This document shows, piece by piece, positions 47,131 to 60,847 of a stretch of DNA of 64,000 bases. Positions within the stretch are counted from its first letter, which is position 1; each line of letters begins with the position of its first letter. The stretch covers positions 1,297,001 to 1,361,000 of the forward strand of contig BSBK01002933.1 in the NCBI GenBank assembly GCA_027943335.1. The letters run 5' to 3'. A program made the position numbers and the translations under genes. Origin of the DNA: Chamaecyparis obtusa (taxonomy: Eukaryota > Streptophyta > Pinopsida > Cupressales > Cupressaceae). The notes under the pieces were generated by a model, which was given only the letters and a program-made list of their open reading frames with translations, made no database searches and was not told the origin of the DNA.

Positions 47131-48970
47131 TTAAATATTCAACAACATGATTTGCCATTTTATGTGGTTGTTGCAAGGGATCAACTCCATTAGTATCTTG
47201 TGAAGTGACACATCTTTATGTAAACTATCAAGATTTTTGTAGATTTTAGATTTCCACAAAAAAAAAATAGATTTATCATTTTTATCCATTGTTTTTATGT
47301 AAGTATTGAAAACTCTTATGAATTTGTCATCTATTTCCACATATTCTAATGATTAAATGTTATTTTCAGTGCGTCTAGAACAAGGCCTCTAAATTAGGTA
47401 ATGCTAAAACAATTCTAGAGTTGGTTATTAAGAATATTTCTCAATGCCTGGGGTTTTGTTGCAAAGCCATTTCCAATCAGAGAGGAAGTTATCATGGCAT
47501 GGGGTGGAATAGCCAAGAAAATTCTGGTGGAACAAGTTGTTAGATTTTTAAAATCAAAGGTTTTTGTATTGGTGAGAGACTAAATTATGACTCAAGGCAA
47601 CTCCATGATTTCCAATTAAAGTTAACTGAATCTTGTAAATCACAAAAGGTTTGAATGCCCTTTTTAAACAATTGTTTTCCCTTAAGGATTTTGATAGTAG
47701 CAATAGGAGCATTGTCAAGTGATCTAAGCGATTCTACCAGATGAAGGGAAAGGAAAAAATCAAACCATATTGCCTCAAGGATTGATCATACCAAACTAAT
47801 TTATTTGAAGTAGTCTGTCAAGCTTTTCAGATTGAGTTGAGCCACGAGTCTTTAAGAAAGGAGCAAGTAAAAGTTTGTCCCCCAATTTGACTATATCCCA
47901 TGCATTGCTCCTAAGTGTAGTAGATTGGATTCAATGATGAAGTAGATGTTTCCAAGGACCATCACCATCTGGGGCTCTAACAATCCATTTAGTTGTAAGA
48001 CAGATGGCTTGGGTGTGAGGGTTGATGATCCCCAACCCTCCTCTATCTCTTGGTTGGATACAATGGGTCCATGAAGTAATGGGTACACCTTTCTTGTTTC
48101 CCCACTTAGCCCACATGAAGTTTCTAATTAACCAAGTTAACTGGTTATAGCATGATTTAGATGGTAACCAACAAGAACAAATATAGACAAATGGCTATCC
48201 AGGAGTATTTTATTGGTGACTTGAATTCTTCCAGCCATGGAAAGAAATATGTTCTAGTCCAATTTAGGAGTCTAGTATTCCAAGATATCTTTGATGGTAC
48301 CATGTTTCACCTACTTCCAGTCACTCGAGAACCAAGGAGGGTGAGGGTTGGGTCTTGTCATTATAAACTAAATTTTATGCATGTATAATTTAGAACCTAA
48401 AATTAAACAATAAAGCTCCAAAACCTCAAGTCCATTGTTCACTTCCTCTAGTGAGTTACAAATGAAAATCATGTTCTCATCAACAAAATGGGAGTTAAGA
48501 GTTGTAGCATTTCCTGGAAGCATGATTCTTCTAATTGGCCTATTGTCAACAATGTGTTGGAGATGATATCTCAATGAATCAACAGAGAGAATAGACAAGA
48601 GAGGAGCTAGAGGACAACCTTGGTGGTTGGATTTTTGCAAGGTAAACTAAGGAGAGAGAACACCATTTAGAACCACTCTAGCATTAGCATCTATGAAAAA
48701 CATTTTAATTTGATCATAGATTTTTTGGACCAAAATCAAGACAGCTTAACATTTTTATAATAACAGGCATTCAAATGTGATCGTATGCTTTATCAAAATC
48801 TAGTTTAATGATAAGAGAATCTTGAGCTGATTGTTGAGCCCATTCCATAGTCTCCTAGGCTAACACCAAGTTATCTAAGATAAATCTTCCCCCTAAGAAG
48901 CTAGTTTTCCCTAGGCGAACAATCAAGTTATCTAATTTTTTTTATGTTAGACTATAAGTCAGATAATCAA
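47131..48970 (-). mobile_element. Truncated LINE (non-LTR retrotransposon) with RT remnant
   Basis: Minus strand in order: RFILDNLVLA-ETMEWAQQSA and IIKLDFDKAYDHI (RT motif region A, about 48.8 kb); GCPLAPLLSILSVDSLRYHL (region B, 48.5-48.6 kb); the C-terminal WGNKKGVPITSWTHCIQPRD, RGGLG block of plant L1-type proteins (47.95-48.1 kb); a possible zf-RVT-like tail IFFLWKSKIYKNLDSLHKD (47.2 kb). The endonuclease domain and the FADD-type catalytic motif are not seen (FVDEN at 48.47 kb occupies that place). Stops and frameshifts are frequent. 5' truncation is usual for LINE insertions. Confidence 0.8.
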
Positions 48971-49799
48971 TTATGTTGATCCTATGAGAGATATCATCAC
49001 ATTATTTTTTATTTTAATATTTACAAAGAAAATTTATTGGCATCTTCATCCACTTAAATAAAATATCTAATGACAAAAAAACATAGAGATGAAAGTCCAG
49101 ACAATGTAAACCTATCATGCAAGCACAAGCAATAACCATGGTGAAATAGCAATCATGAATATATAGATTGAAAAAGGAAGAAGGTTGTAGCCAAAGAAAC
49201 AAAACAAGATTCAATTACGCATGCCACTGTGCACACTACCACTTGAAGAGCCGACCAACACCACAACCACGTAAAGAATGACTTGTAGATAATTCAAGAT
49301 AAATGGTCACAACCCATTTTTGAACACTACTACCACTATCTATGTTGAACAAACCATGACCTCGGTGAAGAGATCTCTACTAATTTTTAAATTAAATTGA
49401 AAAAGAATTGATGTTCCTTGAGACCAAACAATTTATAAATATCAAAAACTGAATTATACCAAAACCAACAAAATTTTAACCAACAAACTACAAATAAATG
49501 CCACTCATATTTTCTTACCCTAGTTAGTAGAGACACACTAGTTTGAAAGTTTATTGAAATAAATACCGTGGATGACTTCCTAGCTTTTATTAGATTAAAA
49601 AAAAGAACAACTTTCGTTAGTTATGGAAGGGTAATAGCAATCATGACTTTAAGGTGCCATCACAATGGGTGGTGATCATATTCTCCATGACCAACTACAT
49701 GTCAAATTGAAGAATATTGAAACTATTGGAGCTGGTGATTAAGCATCAATAGATCTTTATTAATGCTTAGACCTCTCTATGTGTTGTCAATACTTCAAC
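48971..49799. other. Spacer
   Basis: AT-rich DNA with no recognised coding or repeat structure. Confidence 0.4.
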
Positions 49800-50203
49800 A
49801 CACCACCCAACTTAGTTGATGAAGAGACAACAAGAACACTAGATAGTATATCCTAGAATAGAATAGAAGACTTTTAATGTCAACAACACTACATAAAGCC
49901 TATAAAATAGATTACACAACTAAGTACTCACAACACCATTAGAACATTCCCTTCCAAACAAACCATAACCTTTGACCAAAGAAAAGCCACACTCAGAAAG
50001 TTAGTAGAATCCCCAATCATGTTAATGGAAAAAATAGACTTTCCCACAAACAAACACAACCACCCATCTTAGTTGGCACAAAGACAACAAGAACATTAGA
50101 TAGTATATCCTAGAATAGATTAGAAGACAAGACTATATAAATCCTATAAAATAGACTACACAAAAAAGTCCTCATACACTATCTAGAACACTTGCTTCCT
50201 AGT
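49800..50203. repeat. Direct duplication, about 259-bp period
   Basis: agacaacaagaacactagatagtatatcctagaat, abridged to its first 20 bases agacaacaagaacactagat, occurs at about 49826 and again near 50085. It is followed in both copies by agcctataaaatagattaca variants and a commonly ending acacttgcttcc/acattcccttcc. Confidence 0.75.
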
Positions 50204-51831
50204 AAAATAAATGTATTGGAGAGAGGTCTCTTTTCCTATCTAAGCTGAGCAATGGTTGATTTCTATATAAGGAATCTTCACACCTATTTCACAAGTTTTT
50301 CTCCATCTACATTTTCAAACATCTTAGGCTATCAGACTGTAAAGTTTAGCTTTGTAATATATGAATGAACTTTTTTTTGTTATGTTGTTTTATAGTCAGA
50401 AATGTGCGCATGTTATATGTTTTATTTTGATCCCTCATTCTTGCTTCATCTTATATGTTCTACGAAATGTTCTTTTTATTTGTTGCAATGTGAAAGTCAT
50501 ATTTGCTTCAAACACCTATTAAGGTGTAAAGTAGATTCATGTCTTTGAAATAGGACATTTAGTAGGAGTGGTGCATATTAGGGGCTCTTTTTCATATTAC
50601 TTGTATTAAGAAGCATCCGGCAACTGCATTCATAACTGTTGGATCCCCTTTCTTAAACTAGCTCCATTCTAGTTCTTCACTTTTGTCATCAAAGTTTTCA
50701 GTTAGGTGCACCGAGGTTGAAAGGACAATAGCCTTGTCTGCTATTTAACCATGACATGTGAGAGTCCCATAGTTGGGAGGCTATCATAATGTTTCACAAA
50801 TTTTCTCTCCTTCCATACCCAAAGGATAGGTGCAAACTTTTATGAACACAACTCTTATTGGATGAGTAATGTTCCATGGTTAATAGTAGTCATTGTGGGT
50901 GAATGATTGGAGTCGATGAGGCCATCCCCATCCATAGCATGGACATCGGGACATTTATGTTCTACCATATTAAAATTGGGCATTTCATGTTATACTGTTA
51001 TGCTCTAACAAAAGCAATGTTTCGAAGAGAACATGCAAAAGATAAGGCATTGCGCAAAGAAAACATAGTTGAATAAAAAATAGAAAGTATTTCATGTGTG
51101 GTTGGACACAAGTAAAATGTGGAATCTGTGGGTATACAAAAGAGAGGGTAGAAACAATCATCCCTCTCATAATGTCAGGATTTAAAGGCATAATTTCCAG
51201 CACAATGAGATTTGTTGAGCACCATGCATCATGTTTATGTTAAAGAAGGGTGGAATGACATGGAGGGATGAAAATAATGCCACCCTTATAATCAGATATT
51301 TGTGGTAGGGAAAAGAAATGTTAACAAGGCTATCCCAGCCAATATGGGTGGTGGCCTTGTCATATTGATATGATTTGTTTTGTTCAATAAGGCCACAAAA
51401 TGTTTATCTTAGCAAAGCAAGTCTTGGTTTATAGAGATTCAATTTTTTTTTGTATTTGTGATCTTGATAATTGAAGTGTTATTGTTATTTGTAGTGCACC
51501 ATTGTTTCCTAAAGGATGTATTTTTTATGTTATTGTTAGTGTGAACTAGAAATTGTACTTGTCTATCTTGCTGTGGATGGCACTGCTTTCTCGCAACTAC
51601 TTCATTCGTATCCTTGTATAGGAATGGGATAAGGTAGAAGAGGGACAGATTGTACCAATAATGTTGTCACACTGGTTCAAAATTGACTATATGTACATGG
51701 AATCTGCCATCACAAATGTCATTGGGTGAAATGTTCTTTATTTCCAGCCCCGCTTCATATTTCCATCTCAGTTGATATGCATATTTTTGTCAAACTACAT
51801 GGATCTCCTTCAGAGCATTGGGTTATTTTGA
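50204..51831. other. Unassigned sequence
   Basis: Less AT-rich patches at 50.65-51.4 kb, but no frame with a recognised domain. It may be upstream exons and introns of the plus-strand gene that follows. Confidence 0.35.
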
Positions 51832-52236
51832 CATATAGCCTTCACATTTATTAAGGAAGTTTATATTGCAAGCAATACATTAGATGACGCTATAAGGGGT
51901 TATGAACTATATGAGGGAAAAGCCCTGGTAGGAGGAATAGTGCCAAGAGAGATGGTTAATGGTGATCCAAGTGTCAAACATGTTCTTTAGGCTTACATGC
52001 AATCTGTAATGTTATTTGATGATGAAATTGCTAGGGTTGGAGTACAGAGGCACGGTCAAGGGTTGAATGCTAGGATGATAAAGGAATTGAACAAGAGCTA
52101 TGGATCTATTTTATTCCTACTTAAACACAAACACCATGATGGTGTGATTGGCCTTGAACCATGTGTTTCAAATGAGGATCAAAGTTTGGAAGGAATAGAG
52201 GAAGTTGGAGAGAACGACGATGTAGATGTTCAGTAA
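51832..52236 (+). pseudogene. Unidentified ORF ending in an acidic tail
   Basis: The frame reads EVYIASNTLDDAIRGYELYE, GGIVPREMVNGDPSVKHVL, a stop, then the 79-codon piece AYMQSVMLFDDEIARVGVQR...SLEGIEEVGENDDVDVQ ending at 52236. The codon character looks coding and the acidic end looks like a protein C-terminus. No known family is recognised. It is on the same strand as the multi-exon gene starting at 54.3 kb and could be the neighbouring transposon gene, but this is inference. Confidence 0.4.
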
Positions 52237-54340
52237 TAGCTTGCAGATCACAAAGAATGAGAATGGCCTATTGGGCAGGCCAAAATTTTTGGTGCGCTGT
52301 TATTTTTTATATTTTGGCGTCAATGTGAAGGTGTACGTAGAGGGACAATGTTGTAACCTCCATTTTTTTTGGTAGGTTGTGTTGCTAAATTGATAATGTG
52401 ACAGATATATAAATTGGTTTGTGTGGGGTTTTTGTTCATAATTTTTTGGGTTGGTTTCCAGAGGTTTTAGCGAAGCAATGCCAGTGGGTAGTTAGCTAGA
52501 AGAAGGTTGAAATATATACATTTAATGCAATCTGAAGGCAATCAGTTGAACGAAAAGTAGAGACATGGCAAAAGAGCCTAGTTATTTTATTTTGGCATTG
52601 TTCTTGAAACATGGGTAATTAATTGTATTTATGCCATACTGTTGTTTGCAATATTCAATGGGTATACAGTTCACCCCAGCTGCTGAAAGTTATAGTCGGT
52701 TTGATAGTTGAGATGTTCAAAGTTCAAACAATTGTTTTATCTATTGTTGCCATAGTATGCATTATTCGTTAACAATTGTTTACCTGTGTTTGGATGTTAA
52801 TTACCATGGTGGAGGTCGCATAGAAAACCCACTGTGATTTTTGTTGCTAGGGAAAGTATCTTCTGCTGTAATGAAAGGAAGAACTATTGTTTATTTGAAA
52901 ATTTCACCTAAATAGCCATTGTAATGTCACATAAATTCGAACAACCTATATATATAGAAACATAATGGATGTTATTAATATCTTGTTACCTCTTCATCAC
53001 GTAGTTGAGTAGAATTCATTGCAATGCATAGTTCGACATTTTATTTAGTTGGCTTCCCACATTCTAGATGTTGCTGGCTAATATCCCTATTGCCCCTGTG
53101 GATTGTTATTAGAGGTGTTATTTTTTTTCCCATGCAATGGTTTATTTAGCCAGGCTGATTGTTTATGTATATCATTGTGTTGGGTTGGGAGAGGCATGTT
53201 CATTCGGGTGGCATATTTATGTGTTCCCATGGTGCCCCTTTGTTCCCTTTCATTGTAAATTTTAAATGTAAGATTGTCCATTTTGAAATTGCCTGAGAGT
53301 GAAGAAAAAATAGGTGGGAATAGCCACAATTTTTGAAGTCTGCGTAGCCATTTAATTAGATTGCTTGTCCTAGTGATTTGTTATATACATGAAAGATAAT
53401 GAATAATATTAAATATAGAAGTTGTATGTTGTTCCATATATATGTCGATAAGGTAGTAAATGTTTGTGTGTGTCCAATAACAAATACAAACCTCCATAAC
53501 AGGGTAACTTGTCAAATATGGGTTTATATAAAATTTAACTCATATTTGAATCAGGGGACCCCCTCACGGATACAATGGTGGATGAGACGAGTGGAATCTT
53601 ATGTGACACTCTTTCATACAAATGGTAAATATGTTGACTATCTATAAATAAATGCGTAAGCTCTGTGTCACTTAATTAGGCCATTAGCCTATTTATATAG
53701 AAGATGTCATTTGTAAAATGAAATAAGAATAAATAAGATAGATGCAAATAAGCAGAAGAAAGAAATGTGGATAATTATATTGTGAACTGAGATCTGTATA
53801 GTGCATTCTATATGTCAAGTTGATATGCCATTTGAAGTGATTTTCTTTGGGAGGTCCAAGGCACAGAATGTATCTATAGCTTGACTGGCCAGTAACACTC
53901 CCGTTATTTAATATGGGTAGGCTAGTATGTCACTACAGTATAAGGACAAATTTTTGGAGATTTGTGTTTCATTTGAGGGGATGCAGTTTGGGGCAACTTG
54001 AAGGGTTTTGGATGATGCAAAAATTTTGTTGGTAAGAATTGTAAGATAGTATGGTCTTGGGATGTCTATCAATATTATTTTGTGTGATTCCATCCAATAG
54101 TTGGCTAGCTCACTAATATGTGGACTTCGCCTTGTCAGGAGACAGGGAGGGATCTCAGAAGGACATCTCCCATACTGGTGAGATCTTCCCATTCATAAAG
54201 GAAACTGGTAATCATTTGCATCATACAAATATCATATAATTAGAATGAGTGTGCCTTAAAAATGCATATATATTTGGTTCATGTTCTTGAACCTTCAAAT
54301 GATGGGTGTTTTTTTGTCGTCATAACTTTATTTACTTCAG
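52237..54340. other. Intron-like or intergenic sequence
   Basis: T-rich, with no frame I recognise. Scattered pyrimidine-tract plus cag strings occur on the plus strand. Confidence 0.35.
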
Positions 54341-56766
54341 GGTGATATGAGCACTGTGCCTAGGGTGGTGTACCCCTTGAACGAAGTAGATGAATGTGAT
54401 TCAATTGGTCATGCCGAGAGAGGAACCCTTGAGGTTGAAAGAGGGAGCGCTTATGTCGACAGTGGCAGTGGTGAAGAAAATGAGAGGGATGATAATTATG
54501 CTAGTTCTCAGAACTATGATGCTTTGGAGGAGCCCAATATTCATAGTGGTCGGGGAGATGGTTTGGATTCTTAGATGGATTATAAGGTTTGATTTATCTT
54601 AGAAACCTTCAATCATGATGTAATGTTTAGGAATAGTGTAGTTATCCTTCTTGCCCGATGATATTATTTTCTATCTTGTAAGCTTTGTGGTTGTACAAAT
54701 GTCATTTTAATTGTTCTGGTGCATTGTGTGCAAGGGGCGACCAATTACAAAATTGAAAAGTACAATAATAGATTGGTATATTACTGCATCGTTGGTCCAT
54801 GTTCGGTAGATGGAGGTCTCTAATTTTGGGATGTTACAAGGTTCAACATTCATAGGATGTAGATGCATGAACTTCCATTGATCGAAGCACCCAAACCCAG
54901 GTGACCTACCTTAGCCAACCCAAAATGGTTTTACTCTTCTTATAAAGAATAGGGGTACTACCAAAGGAGGGAGAGAAATGTTGAATACCAGATGAGGATG
55001 AGGTCTGAAGCCCAAAGAAATCACATAAAGAAGCACATATGTGAGTTCTACAAGAAGGCGTCAGTGGAGCTCCTCCCAGTAGTAGGCAAGGCAAAGATTG
55101 AAGAAGAAATGCATCAATATGAGAGTCCATTGGCCAGGCATAAAAGATTGAGAAAGGTGTTAGCATTGGTGCACAGAAAATATTACAAGGTATTGGCAAA
55201 TTGAGGATGAATCAGGACTCTAGTTTCTAATTCTTTTCAAAAATTTTTCGCTTTGCTGTTATTTTGACTCACATTGAAAAAAAAGTGCAATTGACAGGGC
55301 AATCCAGGAGCATCTAAAATTGTGTATGAGGACATTGATAGGGATACACCAATTGATGCATCGCCTGCCACGTCAGTTTCAGCCAAAAATCCTCATATGA
55401 AGCGATGCCCCATGGGATGAAAGAAGATGGAAATCAAGAGGAAATCTTCCCAAAAAAATGAGGTTTCTGAGTTTTGTGATGGGCTTGAGGAGGTCAAAAT
55501 AGGGTCGAACTCTAGTGACAGAAGTCAGAGGATGGAGCAAAGGAGGAAGAGAAAATTATCTTCTCGTGGTTGTATTGAGTTAGAGGAGAAGGTAATATGG
55601 TATTATAAGTATTCATTTATTATTCCATTTCATCACTCACCTTGGAATTCACAATTACAATCAATGAGACCCGAATTAATTACCATATCAGGCATCTATG
55701 GATAAAGGACATGGTCTTGCAGAGCAGGGTGGTGAAGATGAAGAATGCACTATCTTAGCTCCCCCTATTTATGAATATTAGGGTACTTATTCTGGTGGGC
55801 AAAAATTTGGGAGTTCATACAAGTTGGTGCAAGGAATGCATAGAAAAGAAATGTCAGTGGACCGCAATGAGAGGGATGTTGGGGTAAGTCTCATGTGGTG
55901 GTTGTACATAATTCCTTATTTGCATTATTTTCTTGGTGTTAACAATGTTGACCATTGTGAATGGTGACATAGCCTACATTGGAGGGTAATAGAGGTGAGG
56001 ACGGGTGTGCATGTCAACAGGTAAGTGTTGATTCACTCGAAGAAGCAATATGTATATAATTAGTGTTCTAATGTGTAGGCACTTTTTTGTAGACACATTT
56101 GATACTGTCGTCATCAATAACATGTTTTCTTAAAACACATTCTTATTTGTTATGTCAGGTCGAGAGTGTTGGGGTTAGCATGGACAACCCTCCCATGAAC
56201 CAGGTCCCAACCAGAGATGTACGTTTTATTTTATTGGTCAATGTCTTACAGTAGAAATGAAAGTAGATGCAGACATAGCATAAACTGATTTATTGTCTTG
56301 CAGGAGAGTCCCATTGAAGTTGATTCTGTGCCGGTGAGTGTGAATCATATTTTAGAGCTAAGCAAAAAGATATTCAAAACGTTCTCTCATGATCTATTGC
56401 ATGTTCAAAGACCTGCACCACACAATTCTATCAATAATGTATTAGGCTGTCTTATTTGTGGTTAGTAGTCTCTTTCGTAGTGTCATACCAGTCCCTTCAC
56501 TTGTTATGTACTTTACAATATTGTGGTATTGAAGAAAATGTGCATGGACAAAGGATTGTGGGGCATCACATTATTGGTGAGTTTTCTCGAATGGACTTGG
56601 GGATGGAAACTGATAGTGCCGATGAATTTTGGCATGGTGAAGTGGACAATTCCCACAACCTTTCTGAATTGATAATAGTAGGATTATTTAATTTTCTATT
56701 CCTCTTTAAACATGATTCATATGTCTTTCTGACACATGAGTTTGGTTTTCCTGTGTACATTTTCCA

Positions 56767-57088
56767 AGTGCATGCACCCATTATCGACGAGAAGCTGTTA
56801 GAGGAAGGTGGCCATCACATATATGCAAGAAGAGATCACGTTGAGTTGCTAATGAATGGTGTATTGGTTGGCAAAGGCATTATTGAAGGTGTGGGCATGA
56901 ATGTGAAATGCCACAAAAAATGACTACCATCGGGCACTATGAAAGTCCAAATCATAGAGGTCATTGATCCCCATGCTAGGTTGCCCTTTCCCCACTCTTT
57001 TTTAGAATCTTTATGTGACTCCCTTAATTCTTTCAAGGTGTGGAACATTTTAGACCTCTATCATCCTTTTCCTATGATGCAGCTGAAG
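56767..57088 (+). pseudogene. Exon resembling the Tnp1/En-Spm-like domain
   Basis: About 107 codons: APIIDEKLLEEGGHHIYARR, then HVELLMNGVLVGKGIIEGVG, a stop after CHKK, LPSGTMKVQIIEVIDPHARL, PFPHSFLESLCDSLNSFKVW and LYHPFP. The pattern of a hydrophobic strand, V-x-K-G, a short loop ending in L-x-x-G, V-x-I-x-x-V, a L-P-x-P segment, a helix with D-S and a Trp follows the C-terminal domain annotated in plant En/Spm-type proteins. This is judged by eye only. Confidence 0.4.
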
Positions 57089-58532
57089 GTATTATTCCTT
57101 TCAATTTTTTTTATGTCTGATTATAAATTTTGTTTATGTGTATGATAATATTCTTGTCGACATTGTTTTGGAGCTTGCACTCATCAAAAGTTGTTTGTGT
57201 AACTCCAGGAGAAAGTGGATGACACCTTGACAATGGACATACAATCCAACGAGCTCTTGGGTCCTCCTATTAAAAGAACCAGTGCAAGGATTTGATGCCT
57301 TGGCATGACCCCTCCAACGGTGCACAAGGACCCGAAGAAGCAGAGTAGATTCTATGTAGGAATTTCTTCACTTGTGCAAAATAGACAGTGTAGGAGGAAA
57401 TGAGGAGGGCTCTGAATTGAGTCATTACCATAGCGAGTGCTGCAATAGGGTTACTAACATTTGTTAGATTGAGTTTAGTTCATTTGGTGATGTACGCTTT
57501 AATGGGATTTGCGACGAGTTCAATTCATGCACAGATTCCCTTGTGTTACTTAATTGTTCTCCATTCAATGCGCATTTTTGTGGGTACCCTTGGACAGTTG
57601 ATAATGTACGTTGTTATATTTGCATTGTGTGTGGTGCACATTGAAGGCATTTCAGTTTGTGGTACATTGTTATCATGTTACTAATTAATTCTTATATTGT
57701 GTTGCATATTTGAATGATGAGTCATTATATTACCATTCTGTATAATAGTAATTTTAATGAAATTATTTGTGATCTGTCAATAGTATGATGCATTTCCAAA
57801 GGCTTCTATTTTTAATGTAGAATATTTACTTTTACTGGTATCAACTTAAACTCCGATTCACATTTTTCTTTATTAGTTGCATTATTTGTAGTATACTACT
57901 CTCAAGAGGTGCATATATATGTTTGGCACTATAAGGTGGATTTTATCCGTGCATTCATGTGCGTCCCTTTGTTTGGGTCCCAGTTTAACTATTTGCTGTT
58001 ATGATATTCGATATGTCTTTCTGCTAACCAATGGGGTTATATGTTTTTGTGTTAAGATAACACATTGTGTGCTTATGAAAACTAAATTGCCTAATTACTA
58101 TGGAAAGTGAAGGGCATCAAAATGCTATTACAAAAGTAGGATAACAGCAAATGTTTTTGTTTGTCACTTATTGAGGTTTGAAATCCATTCTCACCATTTT
58201 CTGTAACATCCTTCTTAGGACTATAGTATGTTAATGGGCATCATTGTACATGATCCATGTAGTAAAGTTCTGTATTTGATCACTTTATGTAGATGCTCCC
58301 CCTTTGCATCTCAGAAATAAGTTTTAATGATTCTTTTTTTGTCGATTTTGTTGCAGATCGGGTAGAAGACACTACAGACAAGATTTTTGGTGGCCTGACA
58401 GTGGAGGTATAAAGTAGTTATATGCCCTCATGTGCTCATTTCTTATTTATGGAAATTGATAGTATGGCAACTTGTGCGAGTCCCAATAAAATTCAATCCT
58501 CATTAACCAACTATAATTGCACTATTTGGAAG

Positions 58533-59170
58533 CAGAGATGGGCAAATGGAAAGATGCTCCCACACAGCTAAAGGGCAAGGAAAAATATACCAAGCATAAC
58601 CTTGTCAATACATGTTTAGGAAATTCATAGTCTGATAGCCCAGGAAAGTGTGCAATGTTGACCAACTCATTCAGTAAGAGGGAAGGACCTTCTTCAATGG
58701 AAGCACCATTGTTGGGAGTAACATATGCTGGTGGCATGGCCAAGAGTGGGAAAAATGCAGCCACAGATGATCCCCTCACGACTGATACGTTGAAGATTTC
58801 AGTACAAAAATTGACTAAAAGTCATATTTCACTTCAACGCAATCATATTACTATGATATCACAAAAGTTGGAGGTTGCTGAAGCAGAGAAAAAATGTCTT
58901 TTGTTGCAAAATTCAGAATTGCAGAAGAAAAATAGTGACCTGGAGAGGTTGATTGTAGAGTTGAGGGAGAAGAATGTGAAGCAAGAGCAGGAATTACTTG
59001 AATATCAGTTGATTAGTAGTAGTGTGGAGGCAGCCCTTGCTGCTAACAAGAAGATGTCTTGTGAGTCAACTAATAAGTATGATCAGATGCTAGGTGTTTG
59101 GAGATGCCACGCAAATGTCTGGAAGGTGAAATTCATGGAGACAGTTGGATTGAATCCTAATAGTCTCTAA
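58533..59170 (+). pseudogene. Terminal coiled-coil exon
   Basis: Begins EMGKWKDAPTQLKGKEKYTK after a tgcag-type acceptor. One stop follows CLGNS, then 171 open codons run to the stop at 59168. Residues about 65-130 of the open part form a heptad-rich coiled coil (KLEVAEAEKKCLLLQNSELQ, KNSDLERLIVELREKNVKQE). It ends RCHANVWKVKFMETVGLNP. Likely a dimerisation segment. It is the best-preserved frame in the right part of the window. Confidence 0.55.
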
Positions 59171-59320
59171 GAACCTGTTCTGTTCTTGCCAAATCACCAT
59201 GGATGTGGAGAGCTGTCAAAATGTGGATAGTTCCATCTATGTAATACAACACATTTATGATAGGCTGCATGCTATTCATTTTACTGAGAAGGCCCACTTG
59301 TACTGAGCAATGCAATAGCA

Positions 59321-60041
59321 AGTGATGGAAAATATGTGGACTTTGAAATTTATGTATATGTAAATAAGGGACAACATGGCTAATTATAGTCATCATATCT
59401 CTTCCCTAAACACTAATCTTGAATACATATAATAGACAATTATTGATAATGAAAAATTTGCACCTCTTGCCATGTCTTTTATGTCTATGGATTGCACATA
59501 TACTTTTCAATTTTATTCTTTGGCGATTGATCTTAAACTTAAAAAAGGTGTTTATTATATGTAAACTATTGGAAATATTTTATATTATTCTGAGTAACCA
59601 TATGTAGCAGGCACACACTTCTCTCTATGGTACGTGCATTTTTGCATGTTTTAACTTGAAAGAATTGCATTGGCTTTACTAGTGATGGAAAACATGTGGA
59701 CTTTGAATTTTATGTATATGTAAATAAGGGACACCATGGCTAATTACAGTCATCATATCTCTTCCCTCAACATTGATCTTGTATACATAAAATAGACAAT
59801 TATTGTTAGTGATCAATTTGCACCTCTCGCCATGTCTTTTATGTCCATGCATTGCATGTATACTTTTCAATTGTATTCTTTGGCGATTTATCTTTAAGCT
59901 TAAAAAAGGGGTAAATAAAATGTAACCGATTTGGAAATTTTTTTTTATTTTGCTGAGTAACCATATGCAGCAGGCACACACTTCTCTCTATGCCATGTGT
60001 ATTTTTACATATTTTAACTAGAAAGAATTACATTGTCTTTG
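59321..60041. repeat. 360-bp tandem duplication
   Basis: agtgatggaaaatatgtgga at 59321 and agtgatggaaaacatgtgga at 59681 begin two copies that align end to end (to ttgtctttgcaa near 60041). The copies differ by a few per cent. Short frames appear on both strands in both copies and are not genes. Confidence 0.95.
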
Positions 60042-60847
60042 CAAACTTGATCATTATTTTTAGTCTAACACTTGCATAGCCATATTGTTCTATCTTATTT
60101 TGCATGGATTGGATATGTATTAATGCATTATCTATTTGTGTGTTCTCCCTTCAAGTGTGCTATTTGATTTCCCCAATGCCACTTTATTGGGGCCTTGGAT
60201 ATAGATTCGTTAAAAAAACACTCATTTAATGATAGTTTGTGTGGGAAAACTATGGATGTAATGTAGTTGTGGACCAACTATAGGGACAAGACCGACTCTA
60301 CATTTATGGGTCTCCAAAACCAAGGCGGGTGCACCTAATCCAGTGAATATAACACTTTTACAACAGCAAGAATGGATTCAATACAACAGATAGATAACAA
60401 GAGAGTATGAAATGATAACTAAGCATTCATTGACTCTCCATTGTTATGAAAGAACATCTAACCTCTCAAAAATAATACTTATAGAGTTCAACTGGTTTTT
60501 ACTTCAAATTTGTAGATTGTAACAACCTTGATGAAAATGTACCAATATGAGATATTCTTGTTCAGATGATTGCCTTATCCATTGGCCAATAATTCTAAAA
60601 CAAAATGATAGAAAGACGAGAATGAATGATAGCTTCATAGCCATAAAAGCATCTGGTGGCAAAGCATCCAGCCAAAACCCTCACTACTTACAAAAAATCC
60701 TTGTGGAAAAATCATTGATCTGTCTTAAATCTGTCAGTTCTTTATTTCTTCATAACCACGCGGACACATCAATGTCCGATCTGAGATATCTTCTATTCGA
60801 TAACTGCTACAAGTTTTCTATACACGAAGTGCACTATGCATCCTACA
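60042..60847. other. Unassigned sequence
   Basis: One plus-strand frame of 101 codons (60547-60852) reads smoothly but matches no family I know. Otherwise AT-rich spacer. Confidence 0.35.

Larger units (their letters stand above)
54341..59170 (+). pseudogene. Degenerate multi-exon gene, possibly En/Spm (CACTA) Tnp1/TnpA-like
   Basis: At least ten exons can be read between good splice sites: 54341-54588, about 54950-55190, 55299-55591 (donor gag-aag/gtaata), 55689-55883 (cag/gcatct to ttggg/gtaagt), about 55978-56021, 56161-56219, 56304-56331, about 56525-56678, 56767-57088, 57212-57365, 58357-58409 and 58533-59170. Products are hydrophilic with basic clusters (RRKRKLSSR) suited to nuclear entry, an exon resembling the Tnp1/En-Spm domain, and a terminal coiled coil. 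Single in-frame stops occur in several exons (after GDGLDS, CPMG, PIYEY, CHKK, CLGNS), often one transition from a sense codon. Many small exons are known for TnpA of En/Spm. The family assignment is tentative; the exon structure is firmer. Confidence 0.5.

Noticed and set aside
54992..55199. Two overlapping opposite-strand ORFs (70 and 97 codons)
   Set aside because: The plus-strand reading fits an exon between good splice sites and the minus-strand reading shows no coding character, so only the plus strand was kept.
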